A stretch of 64,000 nt of DNA from Blasia pusilla. Taxonomy: Eukaryota; Marchantiophyta; Marchantiopsida; Blasiales. The stretch spans positions 1,364,001 through 1,428,000 of the forward strand of contig CM114274.1 in NCBI GenBank assembly GCA_050084515.1. Reading direction: 5' to 3'. Within the stretch, counting starts at the first letter, position 1. Each line of letters opens with the position of its first letter. A program made the position numbers and the translations under genes. The notes beneath the pieces are model-generated. The model worked only from the letters and a program-made list of their open reading frames with translations. It made no database searches and was not told the origin of the DNA. Below, in pieces: positions 1-11,014 of this stretch.

Positions 1-520
1 TATTCCTCAGACTCCGGAAGACTCGTAATGAAATCCATGCTTACACTTTGCAAGGGTCCCTGTGGAATCAGAAAGGACAAAGTAAGCCTTGTTTCTTGAC
101 AGGTCACGCAGGTCTTCACATACTGCGCAACATCTTCTTTCAGGTTGGGCCTTAAGAACCTCTTGGTCAAAATCGCAAGGAACGATTTCTCCCCTTTATG
201 TCTTGCCCCTTATGACATTCCACTAACATCTTATTATGTAGCCTGCCTTGGCCCACATAGATCATGCTCTGCTTAAACCTCAGAAAACCATGCCTCAAAC
301 TTATGTTGGCCACCTTCTTGCTCGACTTCAACTCCCTTAGGTACTCACTTGCTTGCGCATCCTTCATGTATCCTTCACGAATCCTTCTCTCCAAGTCTGT
401 TTCCTTAGGGAACATTGCTCTCAAGACTTGTGTTGTCAATGGGATATGCTCATCCCTTCGATCTTGTGCATCTCGAATGACATTATCTTTCCTTGGCTTG
501 TTGTCACGACCCTCATAACC
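1..520 (-). pseudogene. Ty3/gypsy pol fragment (RNase H-integrase linker and integrase zinc-binding domain)
   Basis: On the minus strand the reading frame from about 439 to 190 carries linker sequence ending in GQGRLHNKMLVECHK, the usual lead into the gypsy integrase HHCC domain. After a frameshift near 215 a second frame continues as TKRFLRPNLKEDVAQYVKTC, followed by a CxxC (TCVTC) and VSMDFITSLPES, where the D of MDF begins the DDE catalytic core. The fragment runs off the left edge of the window. It is non-functional in the part seen because of the frameshift. The family assignment rests on motif order and is firm; the inner boundary near 520 is approximate. Confidence 0.85.
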
Positions 521-1149
521 AAATGAACGCCAAGCAAAACATCAGAATTTTAGCGGGCTTCCGCTAGGATGGTTGCACTTTGGAGAGATCTCTTGGAAGA
601 TTCCAAGGGATGAAATGCATGAATGGAGTTTGTGTGTTTCATGCATTCATGGTTGTGACTAGGAACGTGAACCAAAACTTGATATGAGTTGAGTCTAGGA
701 AGGTTGGTTGTCAAAGAGGTAAGAACCATATTTGGAATGCGACTAGCATTTGGGGTTTTGATTGTGTTTTGGAACATAACGTTTAGTCCCAAGATGCGTT
801 GAGGAAATTGGGTTCCAGAGCATCAAAGATCTTAGCAAATGCACAAGGAGGGACTCAGATATTGGCTGAAAACGTCTGTATGGGGAGTTGGGTTTAGGGC
901 CAAATGAGGGGCCTGACTATCTTTTCACCAAATTTATGGGAAGGGTGGTGATCCCTAGAAGTACTCGAAAGGGGGAGTGTCTCCAAGGATTCTTAGCACC
1001 CAAACCCCACTTTGGGTGCCAAAGGGCGGCTCAAGGGCACGGAATGGAACGGTAATTTGGCATTGGGACTCAAAACCCAAACTTGATCCAAGGGAATGGC
1101 TTCAAAAACCAAACTTGGATTCCAACCCGTGACTAATTTTAGTGAGTCT
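521..1149. other. Intergenic, no gene recognised
   Basis: Between the gypsy fragment and MULE copy A there is no frame of more than about 80 codons with recognisable content. It may be LTR or untranslated retrotransposon sequence, but no TG...CA boundaries can be assigned. Confidence 0.4.
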
Positions 1150-2558
1150 TGGTGAGGGACTCATTGGATCTCAATGGACAATATAGAATTTATGGGTTGC
1201 CTTTGAAGCCCACTCTATCTGATGTCGAAGGTCTTCAACCCACTAGTGCTTTGAGTTCCACATATGTGACCCCTTCTTCTACCAATCTAGCTTTGACTCC
1301 CAAGTTTCAAGTTTATGACAACGTGTATCAAGTTAAAGACATCACATATGCCGTCAACCTGACAAGGTTTTTCGGAAATCAAGCTAACCCAACACCTGCA
1401 TACACATAATTGCTTCAAGTTTCAGGGAATAGCTTGCTTTCATCTCTTCCCTTGAAAATATTTAAGCATATTCATGTGGATGAGTTGCCAATGACTTATG
1501 ATGGAAAAAATATTTTTGAGTTGCCTCCGTTGGTTGGTCTAGCTCAAAAGAAAGATGGAGGACGCTTGAAGGGTATGGACAAAAAATTCTAACTCTCATC
1601 GATGGTGCAAACTTCAACAGACCGATGCTTCCATCCCACGTGGTGCTTGGATTGTGTCTCGCCACGAATGGGTTGGAGCCTCGGAGTATAGAAGTCCTAG
1701 CTGCCCTTTACTAAAACAAAATGGGGAAGTAAATACCTCATAATTCTCCCCGAAAATTATAGAGACTCCTAATGCATTCGGTGCGTCCATACCATTGAGT
1801 GGCCATAGATGTCCTCATTGTCAAGCCTCCCCTTTTTGCGTTGGAGCATGTCCCACTTACATTTTTTCATATTGCACGATACAAATTCTTCCTCCGAGTA
1901 TACAAAAATATGTGTTCATGGTGGATCTCACTCTCATCATATCAATGGTGCCATTCAAAGACACTTAAAGGAGGATGTGGCCAAGAAGATGGCAATTGTA
2001 TATAAAAACTCTCTAGGATCTAAGCGCGGAGTGATCAAACTGACAATGGCTTCACAAATTTGTGATCAATTGCTTGGGATACCTAGCCAAAGGGAGATCA
2101 CAACAGTAGAAAAGAAACAACTCTAAGAAAACCTTTCATTTCTCGTTAATCCAAAATGTTTCAAGAACTTGATTTAGGAAATATGAAAACTTGATGGAAA
2201 GACCGTAGAGATGGATGCCATCTCCATAATCAAAGCAAACTCCACATTCCCATTTAATGAGACATGGAAATTCATGGGCCAAGGAGGCGAGGGATCTAGA
2301 GCATATGTCTTTAAGATGTCTACTAGAATGTTGTCTAGTGGCCTAGATCTTATTGGCAGAATGAGGGAAGGAGAATATCTATTTGAAAGTTGGGTAAGCT
2401 TTGATATCCGCTATAGGGTCTTGAATGGATGGTTGATCATGGGTGCACATGTTTTTAACCATGTGAAGAAGGGACTCAAAACCATATTTTTTTGTGAGGT
2501 CAAGGAAAAAGATGTTGGCAACTTGAAGATGTGTTGGTTATTCCTCTTGGAAGTGATG

Positions 2559-2592
<34 letters not shown>

Positions 2593-2950
2593 CACCGCCT
2601 CAAATTTATGGGTTCATGGCTTACAATGCACAACCAAGATGGATTGCTATCAGGGAGGTGTTTTAGGGAGGTGAAGTTCATCCAGAAAAGGAGAGGTGGG
2701 ATGGTTTCCATTGGCAAAAATCAATGAATTACTACACAAAATCTTGCATCAAGGAGAATAAGAGAACAGAGCACGTAGCACGTAGCTCTATTGCAATGTT
2801 GCAAGGATGTAAGAACCTTAAAACAAGCCATAGAGTGCCAAGAAGAACTTCATACGTGGTGGTGGAAATATGCAATTGAGGGGAAATAGAAAGAACTGTG
2901 TTCCTCATTCAGTTGGTGGACGGTTCGTATGAGGTAATGGGGAAACTTAG
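1150..2950 (+). pseudogene. MULE transposase, N-terminal region and catalytic core, copy A
   Basis: Several frames separated by stops match the copy B transposase colinearly. Recognisable blocks are IKEDVAKK-like sequence near 1960-2000, the linker ending ICDQLLGIPSQ, and the core FMGQGGEGSRAYVFKM, VSFDIRYRVLNGWLIMGAHV and KTIFFCEVK. The pattern of an Asp-bearing strand, a Tyr-Arg/Asn-Gly-Trp stretch and a W..LLEV helix is that of a MULE DDE domain. In the next block copy B reads GFMADNAQP, while copy A reads GFMAYNAQP near 2615-2640, so the likely second catalytic Asp is Tyr here. A 32-A run at 2559-2590 replaces codons present in copy B. The family call is by motif pattern and by the linked SWIM finger. 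Confidence 0.7.
2559..2590. repeat. Poly(A) tract of 32 A inside the transposase core
   Basis: An uninterrupted A32 run replaces the Lys/Asn-rich codons seen at the same place in MULE copy B (47220-47240, minus strand). It looks like slippage expansion of an A-rich codon run rather than a retrotransposed tail, because transposase sequence continues directly after it. Confidence 0.9.
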
Positions 2951-2984
2951 GTGGCAAATGAATAAACTATTTTTTTATTTCCAA

Positions 2985-3360
2985 CTTATATGTGCAACCA
3001 ATTGGATTCTATTAGGTTGCAACCAGTCTAAATCCAACATATTGCAAGTATTAGTGTTTGCTACTTGTCAAAAACTGACTTGTTGCGAGAAATTCTTGTT
3101 GAGAATATGTTGTTCCAACGTGTTTGAATCCGAAAGGTTGCAAATATTAGTCTTTTGCAACTATTCAGATTCAGATAGGTTGCATCGGTTTTTAACTTGT
3201 TGGATTTTGAGGGGTTGCAAGAAAATTTTGTTTAGGATATGTTGGTGCAACCTATCCCAATCCAATAGGCTGCAAATATTACTCTTATGCAACCCGTCGT
3301 ATTCAAAAAGTTTGCAACATGTTTCAACTTGTTAGATTCCCATGGGTTGCAATCTCCCTC
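2985..3360. repeat. Decayed palindrome array inside MULE copy A
   Basis: At least five degraded units are spaced about 50-65 bp apart, such as GCAACC...GGTTGC around 2995-3021 and 3249-3275. They match the crisp palindrome elsewhere in the window, but CG steps have become TG or CA. The array occupies the same place, between the transposase core and the conserved downstream segment, as the sharper array at 45.93-46.76 kb in copy B. Confidence 0.7.
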
Positions 3361-3624
3361 AATTTTGCACCTTAATGTTCTATACTCCGCACTCACAAAA
3401 ACAAAATGGCATGTGCAAGGATTCAAAATTCATGAAAATGCCTTTTGCCCAGAGACAAGTGGAGCCAAGAGTGTCCATTCACCTTGGAGGTCATTACAAT
3501 CATGCCAAAGAATCTCCCTTGTTGATGCATGCCAACAAGATCAGGCTAGGACAATGTTGCAATCAACATCATCTCATATCTTTCTAACAAAAGGTGTCAC
3601 CAATGGAAATGGCCCTTAAATTTA

Positions 3625-3915
3625 TAAGCTCTATGTTAGGACCGTTCTGAGATCAGATGATGAGAAAATGTATGTTGAAGCCTTCAATCGATACGTTTCC
3701 GGAACTTCTCTCGAGAAAGAAGTCAACATTGGTGGGGACATTCATGGGCTTGTTTCAAGACGTCCCATACAATTGGTGGTAAAGCAATCTAAGAGAAACT
3801 CCTCGGGAACAGTAAGTACCTTGAGTTCAAGAAATTCAAGCGTTAGCATTGAGGGAAATTTTGATTTGGATGATGAAATCAATCCCACCAAGGTATTGGG
3901 AAACACCAAGTAGCT
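3625..3915 (+). pseudogene. MULE conserved segment after the array, copy A
   Basis: The frame at 3668-3913 reads YVEAFNRYVSGTSLEKEVNI then GGDIHGLVSRRPIQLVVKQS, matching copy B (about 45.66-45.37 kb, minus) and copy D (about 37.74-37.15 kb, minus). Copy B preserves a longer stretch with IYELYVKVAVRSGDEKLYVE before it. The function is unknown; it is part of the transposase or of an exon between the DDE core and the SWIM finger. Copy A retains the target sequence into which MITE copy 2 inserted in copy D, so it provides an empty site for that event. Confidence 0.6.
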
Positions 3916-4311
3916 AACAAGATTGAGTTGGAGTGTCTTCTGCAAAATCCGTGAATGTCTTATTTCTGAATCTTTCTATTGCTAGGGCTTCCCATCATCC
4001 TAGCTCATGGGTTGTTCAACAATATGGCATTCTTATCATAGAGGTACATTGCAATATCAAAATTAAAGATGTCATATTTCTCGAAACAACCCTGGACGTG
4101 GATCCACATGCACAGCTGGATTTGATGGAATAAGGAGAGCATGCAACACATTTATGTATCAGAATTCTACAAGGTCAAGACAATCACCGCCAAACTTTTA
4201 GGGTCTGAAAACCTTTGATCAATTTATAAGGACAAGAGATCAATTGAAGTTCTCCTTTTGTCCAAATAAATCATGTGTGTTGAGAAGATCATACCCAATT
4301 GCCATTGGAGC

Positions 4312-4849
4312 CAAGGTTTCATATGGAGAAAGTCCGTGTCCCTGGACATGTCTATGTCCATCCTATAGAAGGACTTGTCCATATGGGCCCCATCTCTCCC
4401 TTCTTTCTTATTCCCCTCTCCCATTTGCCTTTGTGGCTCGCACTTCCTTATTTCTTCCTCTGCCCACCTCCATTCCCTTCCCCCCTTTGTTGCACCGCCC
4501 GCCCTTGCCATGCCTTCCACCATGAACTATAAGTGTAGGCCCCATATTTTGCAATCCATGTCGGTGGACATGTCCAAACCTGTGCGTCCTAGGGACGGAC
4601 TTGTCCATGTGGGCCCCATCTCTCCCTTCTTTCTTATTCCCCTCTCCCATTTGCCTTCGTGGCTCGCACTTCCTTATTTCTTCCTCTGCCCACCTCCATT
4701 CCCTTCCCCCCTTTGTTGCACCGCCCGCCCTTGCCGTGCCTTCCACCATGAACTATAAGTATAGGCCCCATATTTTGCAATCCATGTCGGTGGACATGTC
4801 CAAACCTGTGCGTCCTAGGGACGGACTTGTCCATTTTTTTGCAACCATG
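4312..4849 (+). mobile_element. hAT-type MITE, copy 1 (8-bp target duplication)
   Basis: The insert begins CAAGGTTTCATATGG and ends TTTTGCAACCATG. Its ends form an imperfect inverted repeat (CAAGGTTTCA against CATGGTTGCA). It is flanked by a perfect 8-bp duplication ATTGGAGC at 4304-4311 and 4850-4857. The orthologous position in MULE copy B has a single ATTGGAGC with no insert. An 8-bp duplication with CA-GG ends is typical of the hAT superfamily. The body is pyrimidine-rich and noncoding, bounded by repeats of GGACATGTCC and GGACTTGTCC. This copy is about 226 bp longer than copy 2 because an internal unit is duplicated. Confidence 0.85.
4385..4836. repeat. 226-bp tandem duplication inside MITE copy 1
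   Basis: Two nearly identical units begin at 4385 and 4611 (both starting GGGCCCCATCTCTCCC) and are bounded by three copies of a GGACTTGTCCAT-containing end block. MITE copies 2 and 3 have only one unit. Unequal exchange between the internal direct repeats would generate this form. Confidence 0.85.
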
Positions 4850-5255
4850 ATTGGAGCTCCATGGAATATCCCCACAATTATGCCCATTGTTGTAGGTATC
4901 AATTGTTCTCAAGATGAAGTGGACAGCCTTAAAAATGCATGGTTTAGGCTGGTAGATAAGGGAGTTTGGAACATATTCGTATTACAAAGTCATTTGCATT
5001 TTGGATCCAACATAAGATTGATGTCAAGCTATATCTTGGAAAGATGGATGATCTCAATCCTCTATTTCTATTTGAATGAAGAAATGGAGTGAGGAGAAAC
5101 AGAATGCGTAGGCCATCGGTGAAAAGGATAAAGAAAATTGCATAATCTTGGGAGGCTAACATGGAGGTCATTACCACAAAAGATGTGCATCGTGGGAATA
5201 GAATAGGAAGAATGTACTAGGTTAGGAATAACAATCTGAATTCCAATGTTTCTAA

Positions 5256-5462
5256 GTGTATATTGTATACATGTATTGCTTTCCCACATGTTTGTGTGAT
5301 GACTTTGTCCAAAGAGAGACAAGTGGGAAATGGTATTTCCCTTATAAGCACATGTATTATGTTTTTCTTATAGCGTTTAGAGAGTCAAACCTAGGAGTAG
5401 GAATCCACCAACCAATTTTTTCTTGGAAGGAAGTATGCACTATCCTAAGCAAGCCACTATGA
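5256..5462 (+). pseudogene. SWIM zinc finger of MULE copy A, third Cys lost
   Basis: The frame reads CFPTCLCDDFVQRETSGKWY then FPYKHMYYVFLIAF. A SWIM finger is CxC...CxH, as is intact in copy B (TCSCDD...PCKHMYY). In copy A the third ligand Cys is Tyr (PYKH for PCKH), so zinc binding is expected to be lost. SWIM fingers lie C-terminal to the DDE domain in MULE transposases, which agrees with the order here. Confidence 0.75.
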
Positions 5463-5849
5463 GGATGCAACATGAAGTCTGAGAGTAGGTTAGAAATGCC
5501 AAATTGTTCAATGCATACTTGAACTTTCATCAATGTGCTTAATTGATTTCTTTTTAAGAATTGGGATGGAAAAAGTGAAATTTCCCACATTTATGCTTCC
5601 AATGAATTGTCCAATTTTGTAAGTATCTACTGAGTATTGATTAGATACAAGATTGTTTTATGTATGGTGCAACATGTCGGATTTAGACAGGTTGCCATAG
5701 TGGGGAAGAGGAAAAAAAGGTATTGCGAGGAAGTGACAAAGAAAAGGGAACATAAATGTAAAATATGAACAAAAAATTCCTCCCACTCTTCAACCTATAG
5801 GAAACTCTCTTCAAAAAATGACCTCTTTGGGTTAACAATATTTTCCTCT

Positions 5850-5886
5850 TTCTTTTCTCTTCTCTTCCTCTCTTCCTCTCCTCTCG
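5850..5886 (-). repeat. Terminal purine-rich motif of MULE copy A
   Basis: Read on the minus strand this is GCGAGAGGAGAGGAAGAGAG and onward. It shares an irregular 25-base string with termini at 43955, 55617 and 56212. It marks the 3' end of the element. A single palindrome remnant (5668-5691) lies just inside it, as at 44165 in copy B and 55802 in copy C. Confidence 0.65.
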
Positions 5887-5895
5887 CGTAGGCCA

Positions 5896-6390
5896 TGAAA
5901 ATAATACCACTATGAAGGTTTTAAATTCCCGCATTATTATCAATTATGGGCCAAAGTAAATATTTCCATGTATCCATACTATTTTCTAGGAAAAAATAAC
6001 AGAATAAGATGAATTAGAAACATAAACTCCTTTTTTTCCATGATCCAGCCCTTTACCAATGAAAGCTCGAGGGTGTTGGTGGCAAGTTGATAAAATTTTT
6101 GGGAGTAGGGGGGTTTTATTTTCTAGGAGGAATGGGGGTTTGGGTTTTAATTTTGGGACGAGTGGGGTATAATGAACTCCACTTACAAGTAGCTAGGGAT
6201 GTTATAGCTATGGTTGTATAGTGGGAAAATTATGTCCACTAGACTTCACTTCGACCTACCAACACTATTTAGTAAGACTCAAACATAAGCAACCTACATC
6301 ATACATTCAAACATTCTACTTTAGTATTAGAATTTGTGATTCATTCATTCCAAGAGAAGTGGAGTTGTGCCCACAAATGTTCCTAGTTGC
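5896..6390. other. Intergenic, nothing recognised
   Basis: AT-rich sequence between the end of MULE copy A and MITE copy 3. A short frame at 6221-6409 has no recognisable content. Confidence 0.4.
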
Positions 6391-6676
6391 CAAGGTTACA
6401 TACGGATAAAGTCCATGTACACGGACATGTCCATGTCAATAGACTTACGTCCATCTCAATAGACTTACGTCCATCCTATGGAACTTAGAAGGACTTGTAC
6501 ATGTGGGCCCCACATTCCCCCACTTGCCTATGTGTTCCATAATTTCCCGTTTGTTCTTCCCTCCACCCCCACTTCCTCCCCCCTTGTTGCCCCACTCGCC
6601 CTTTCCCTACCTTCCATCATGAACTATAGGTATGGGCCCCATCTCTTGTAATCCATATCCATTTTTGTGCAACCTC
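6391..6676 (+). mobile_element. hAT-type MITE, copy 3 (older, single unit)
   Basis: It starts CAAGGTTACATACGG and has the same order as copies 1 and 2: GTCCATGTACACGGACATGTCC block, GTGGGCCCCAC, pyrimidine-rich body, CCATCATGAACTATAGG, GGGCCCCATC, then TTTTTGTGCAACC. The right end is diverged. If it ends at 6676 the flanking octamers are CTAGTTGC and CTTACTGC, only a 5/8 match, so the target duplication is eroded or the right end is misplaced. Confidence 0.65.
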
Positions 6677-9160
6677 ACTTACTGCAATCACTTTCCCCCA
6701 CTGCCGTTCGACCACTTCTCACGCTGATTGTGCCACTCCTCTCGACCCTCTTCCCCTCCCTCTCTCTAATGAAAAATAAGTAATTCTCTCGCCCACTTCT
6801 TTATGTGATTTTTTGAGTGTGCAGTGTCAAGAGAGAGATTATGTGAAGTACCAAGCAACACGTGAAGTGGGAGAGGAGCAATTAATGTCGTTGGGAGCGG
6901 CATGCGGGAATTTGTGAAGGCCTGCGAGCAAAGAAGGTCCCAATCGTGAAAAGGGTGGCAAAGGAATCAAGAGAGGGGAGGTATAGTGCTAGGTGCAAGT
7001 GGAAGACCTAGCACATGAAATGGGTGAGGGTGTAAAACTTTATATTTTTATTGGCGTCGTGCATATCATGGGCTTTACACTAGTGAAATCAATAACATGA
7101 TAAGTGTGTGAGTGGGGCCTTTTCCAAACATGTGCACGAGGAATTGAAGGATTGGATGTTATTGCCATTGCCACTACTTAAAGTGTAGGAATTCTAAACC
7201 TGAACTTCTTGTACACATCCACTTGAAAAATATTCTAGTCCCTACTTTTGCTTACTTTGTTCGGTGTTTAGCGATTGGCTATTGGATTTCAAGAAGTCTC
7301 ATGGTCTTTTGAACTCTTTTCTCGCCATGAAAAGACCTTCACATTCAGCCCATGGAAATGAGCATTTTTTTAAAGGCACCGGACACATAGACCTCTTTTA
7401 GGCTTTCAAGGTCCTAGGTCATCTCCCATACGTCACCGTCACAAAAGCAAGTTCAAAGCATGGAGGACGAAGCCTTATGGCAACTCATGGCATCTGAACT
7501 ACGTTCTTGGATCAGGCCTTCACGAAGATGTGGCCCGTAACTTTCCAATGGTAATTCCTGTTCTTACGAGGGTTGACTGGCGTAAATGCTGAGAAATTGT
7601 TTTGAAGACATCTCGGTGGTGTGGGAATCGTGAGGAACAGCATTCCACGCAGTCACAAACAGTTCTCAAATCACTACGTCAGCCTCTGAAACGCGTTCTG
7701 GAAAATCAGATATTTCAAATGACATGAATTTCGGAGAGCTGGCCTCCGGATAGGTTCTCAACCGCTTGTGTCAGAAAAAAAATGATTAGATCGCGCTTTC
7801 GCTCTGCTCCTACTGTGCTTGTAGCCTTTCACTTACTATCTAGGGGGCCCTTAGGTTGGAAGATTCTAAGGTGTTCCTGGACTGTCAGATTTGTCTTATG
7901 CTCCGGGCACGGTTCTTAACGTAAGTAGGGGCGTTCTTTCCGTTGTCTTCTTAAAGGGCTTCGATTGCACCCACTTTACTAGTGAAAGCACATCTCCTTT
8001 TCGTTTAATCAGAGTTGATGATGTAAAGGTGTGAGTAAGGGGCAAGAATAAATGGAGATGAAAACCAAACCTGTGTATGCAGCAAAGCAGGAAATTTATT
8101 AGGGAGTGAGGATTGTCTTTGCTTAGGGCTCAAGATTTCCTCGAAATCTTCCAATCTCTAAATTGAAGGTCCGTCTTTACGTGGATATGGTGGATCTGTT
8201 CATCGATTCTTTCCGTCCAAGGAAGTGTGTCTAGACAATAGTCATCACCAATACTAACCAGGAAGTTTAATGTTCGCGGCTTGTTGACTAGTTAGTCACT
8301 CGATCGTTGATAAACCTTGAGTTCGTCTCTTGGTGTCGGGGGAATAACCGTTGAGATGGATTCGCTATTGTCTTTCCGTCCTAGATCAAGTTGGAAGGAG
8401 CCCGGACTTGGAACTGAAATGACCGCTACCCTCGTGTAATGACTCCACCCACTTCTTTCGTCCACCTAAGCGCTCAGGTGTCAGAAGACGGAATCGAACA
8501 CTGAAGTTTGGGGAAAAAGAACCCGAAAGATGAAGCCATCACGCCCATACTATATCACAGATCTTACGTCTCTCTTGATTGACAGGACAGATGGGTGGTG
8601 TATACACACTCAACCTTTGGACAATTCACCCACCCTACCTGTTTGGATGCTGCGGCATGGAAGGAGACATGCAGAAACGTGCGTCACCTGGAGGGCCCTG
8701 AGGCCGTACTGAAATTTGCTGGGCCGGCTTGATTTCGGAGTTTTCAAGGATATTGAGCGATTGAGAATCTTCGGCAATGTTGCATATATGGGGAATTTTT
8801 TTCTCCCGGGCCGAATACTATTACTTGAACATGAACCAGAAGAATCTGGGAGGCGACGGCATTGTCACATAACCTCTAACCAGACAGTCTGAAACAGGGG
8901 CACGGAAGGTGGAAAAGGTATTTGCGTCCAAATCGCTCTTATATTACTTTAAAAAAGCGATCGGCAGATCGCATGCCAAAAAATTGTAATTACAGAGGGC
9001 ATGTGATCTCCCCTACATTTCTACTCTTGGCCTGATTGGCACTTTCCCGAAGTCGTATTACAAAACTTCTCATTTTCTGCGCTCCTTGTTTGGTTTAACC
9101 TATTTGGAGGATAACTCAGGCAGCAGTGAGCTCCTATGACATTCTATGGGCAAAAAAAGC
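6677..9160. other. Region downstream of the YUCCA gene, no gene recognised
   Basis: No convincing coding frame on either strand and no homology to the repeat families elsewhere in this window. It includes the 3' flank of the YUCCA gene. Confidence 0.45.
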
Positions 9161-9167
9161 ATGTTTC

Positions 9168-11014
9168 CTAAAAGTGTCTCTTATGGCTACTATCTGAACC
9201 TCTTGGGTGGAATTTCTCTTCTGAATGGTATAATCTGCTGATATCCTCAGCTATATTTCTGGCGTCCATTGATGCCCCCAGCAACCCGCGTCTTGTCAAT
9301 CCGACAGCGTATAAGCCTCTTTCTGCTTTCCATCCGTTGGTTGCTGGCCGCTTGGGAAACCCATCGTCAGCGAAGAATTGTTCTTCCCCCTGGAGAGTCG
9401 AGGCAAGGTGTTAAGATTTGACTGAAGTGTGAGAAATTCCGACGTTACGCATACAGCCGCACACAAAACAAGAGTGCAAAAGAGATTATAATGTCTGAAT
9501 TTACCTTCAGCCATCTCGGAACATTACTCCGATATCCAGTAGCAAGAATGACTGCATCATAGCTGTCAGTTTGCCCACTTTCAAAGCGGACACCCGTCGT
9601 TGTTAGAGATTCAACTCGAGGAACGACCTGCACGGCACAAGGAAATGCTCAGGACTATTGCAAATAACCCAAAAACGAAGGTCTCCGAAGTTTAGATGGA
9701 TCTGCCACACGGGTTGGTAATACGGGAGGTGCAAATAACTAATATACCCAGTGGGCCATCCATGAATGACACGAATGCGGAGCCCAAATCCTCCCGATGA
9801 AGTGCACTTGGTGCACAGGGTAAAAAATTACGGGGTGGAAGCGCTACAGCAACTGGCAATTACCTTGATGTGTCCGCTCTTGATTTTGTTGAGAGTGCCC
9901 ACATCCAGAATGGGGGTCTTCCCAACTTTATCTTTCAGCTCCATTGGCCCTTCCTTCGGTCGACTGAATCCATAGCTTGCCACGTTACCAAGAGTCAACC
10001 AAGTGTAGAAGACCAATAACCAATCAGTCAGCCACACAGGTAGCGTCTTCATCAGCTTCAGGGCCACCGAGAATGTTGATCTACCAAATATCTCACGGGG
10101 CAACACATGAACCTGCACCAAAACATCGCGGTAAGTCTCACTCCAAGGTAGTCAACTTTGGGAGTCACGAGCTCTTCGTCTGACTGACGCATAAGGCATC
10201 GGACTTACAATTCTATATTTCTGCACCGCATGGATAGATTACAGTCATAACCGCGCAAATGACGAACCATGTGTGGGTGTTGAAGGCTACCAATGACAAG
10301 GTTCTCAACGGACAGTAAGTCACTTACAGGTCCGCGCACAACCAGAGATGGCTTTGCATTGTAGTTGGCAAGATCTAGAGCAATTTCCATGCCCGAATTC
10401 CCGCATCCTACCACCAATACGTTCTGGTTGACGTACTCTGCGCCGTTCTTGTACAAGCTGGAGTGGATGAGATTGCCTTGATATTCTTTCATCCCCGGTA
10501 GCTTGGGCATGACAACTTCTGCATTCTCCCCGGAAGCCACAATCAACCATCGGGCGAGATACTGTTCAATTCGATTTGAAGTTGACTTGCCCGTGGTGAC
10601 AGTATTAACACACCACTTGCCTAAATTCTCGTCGTAGTACGCACTCTGGACGCTCTCGTTGAAGTGAGGCCGAATGTTGAAATGGCTGGCGTACTCTTCC
10701 AGGTAATCCAGAAATTGTTGTCGATTCGGATACGTTGGATACGAAGCTGGGAATGGCTTCAGTGGAAGTTCGCAGAACTGCTTAGGAATGTGGAGATGCA
10801 GGCGATCGTAAGTCTTGTGCTTCCAAAGCGAACCTATACAATCTGCCTTCTCCAACACGATGCTGGGAACACCTTTCTTTTGCAGACATGCGGCTGTCGC
10901 CATTCCCGAAGGACCAGCCCCCACGATTATAGCTCCGTCGACCCAAGTCTCCATTCTCGTGAGGTATAGGTCATGCGCCTCCTTGCCCCACGACTCAGAT
11001 GCATACGGCGGCAT
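9168..11014 (-). CDS. YUC: YUCCA-type flavin monooxygenase (indole-3-pyruvate monooxygenase), four exons
   Basis: YUCCA enzymes use FAD, NADPH and O2 to convert indole-3-pyruvate to the auxin indole-3-acetic acid. Exons on the minus strand are 11014-10328, 10112-9864, 9627-9505 and 9389-9168. All three introns (215, 236 and 115 bp) are phase 0 with GT-AG ends. The product is 426 aa, close to the usual 410-430. Residues 32-37 are GAGPSG (FAD site), 178-188 fit the FMO signature FxGxxxHxxxY with Tyr for the first Phe, 203-208 are GCGNSG (NADPH site) and 341-346 are ATGYRS. The C-terminus has [12 protein letters not shown] and [17 protein letters not shown] 11014 was chosen because it has A at -3 and gives the normal length; the open frame extends upstream but without an earlier ATG up to 11119 (that codon is GTG). 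No defect is visible. The subgroup within YUCCA cannot be assigned. Confidence 0.96.

Larger units (their letters stand above)
1150..5895 (+). mobile_element. MULE copy A (decayed, with nested MITE)
   Basis: A Mutator-like element in plus orientation. It is defined by colinear similarity with copy B (43.9-48.8 kb, minus strand), beginning near 1165 and ending at the purine/pyrimidine-rich terminus near 5885. In order it carries an N-terminal segment, a transposase core (about 1975-2665), a decayed palindrome array (2985-3360), a conserved segment of unknown role (3625-3915), a nested hAT MITE (4312-4849), a SWIM-like finger (5256-5462) and the terminal tract. Numerous in-frame stops and a 32-base A tract show it cannot encode transposase. 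The 5' limit is uncertain because no terminal repeat is visible on that side. Confidence 0.75.

Noticed and set aside
4244-4758. Pro/Leu/Ser-rich proteins in overlapping frames on both strands
   Set aside because: They are translations of the pyrimidine-rich body of the MITE and its tandem copy; the frames depend on the repeat, not on selection.
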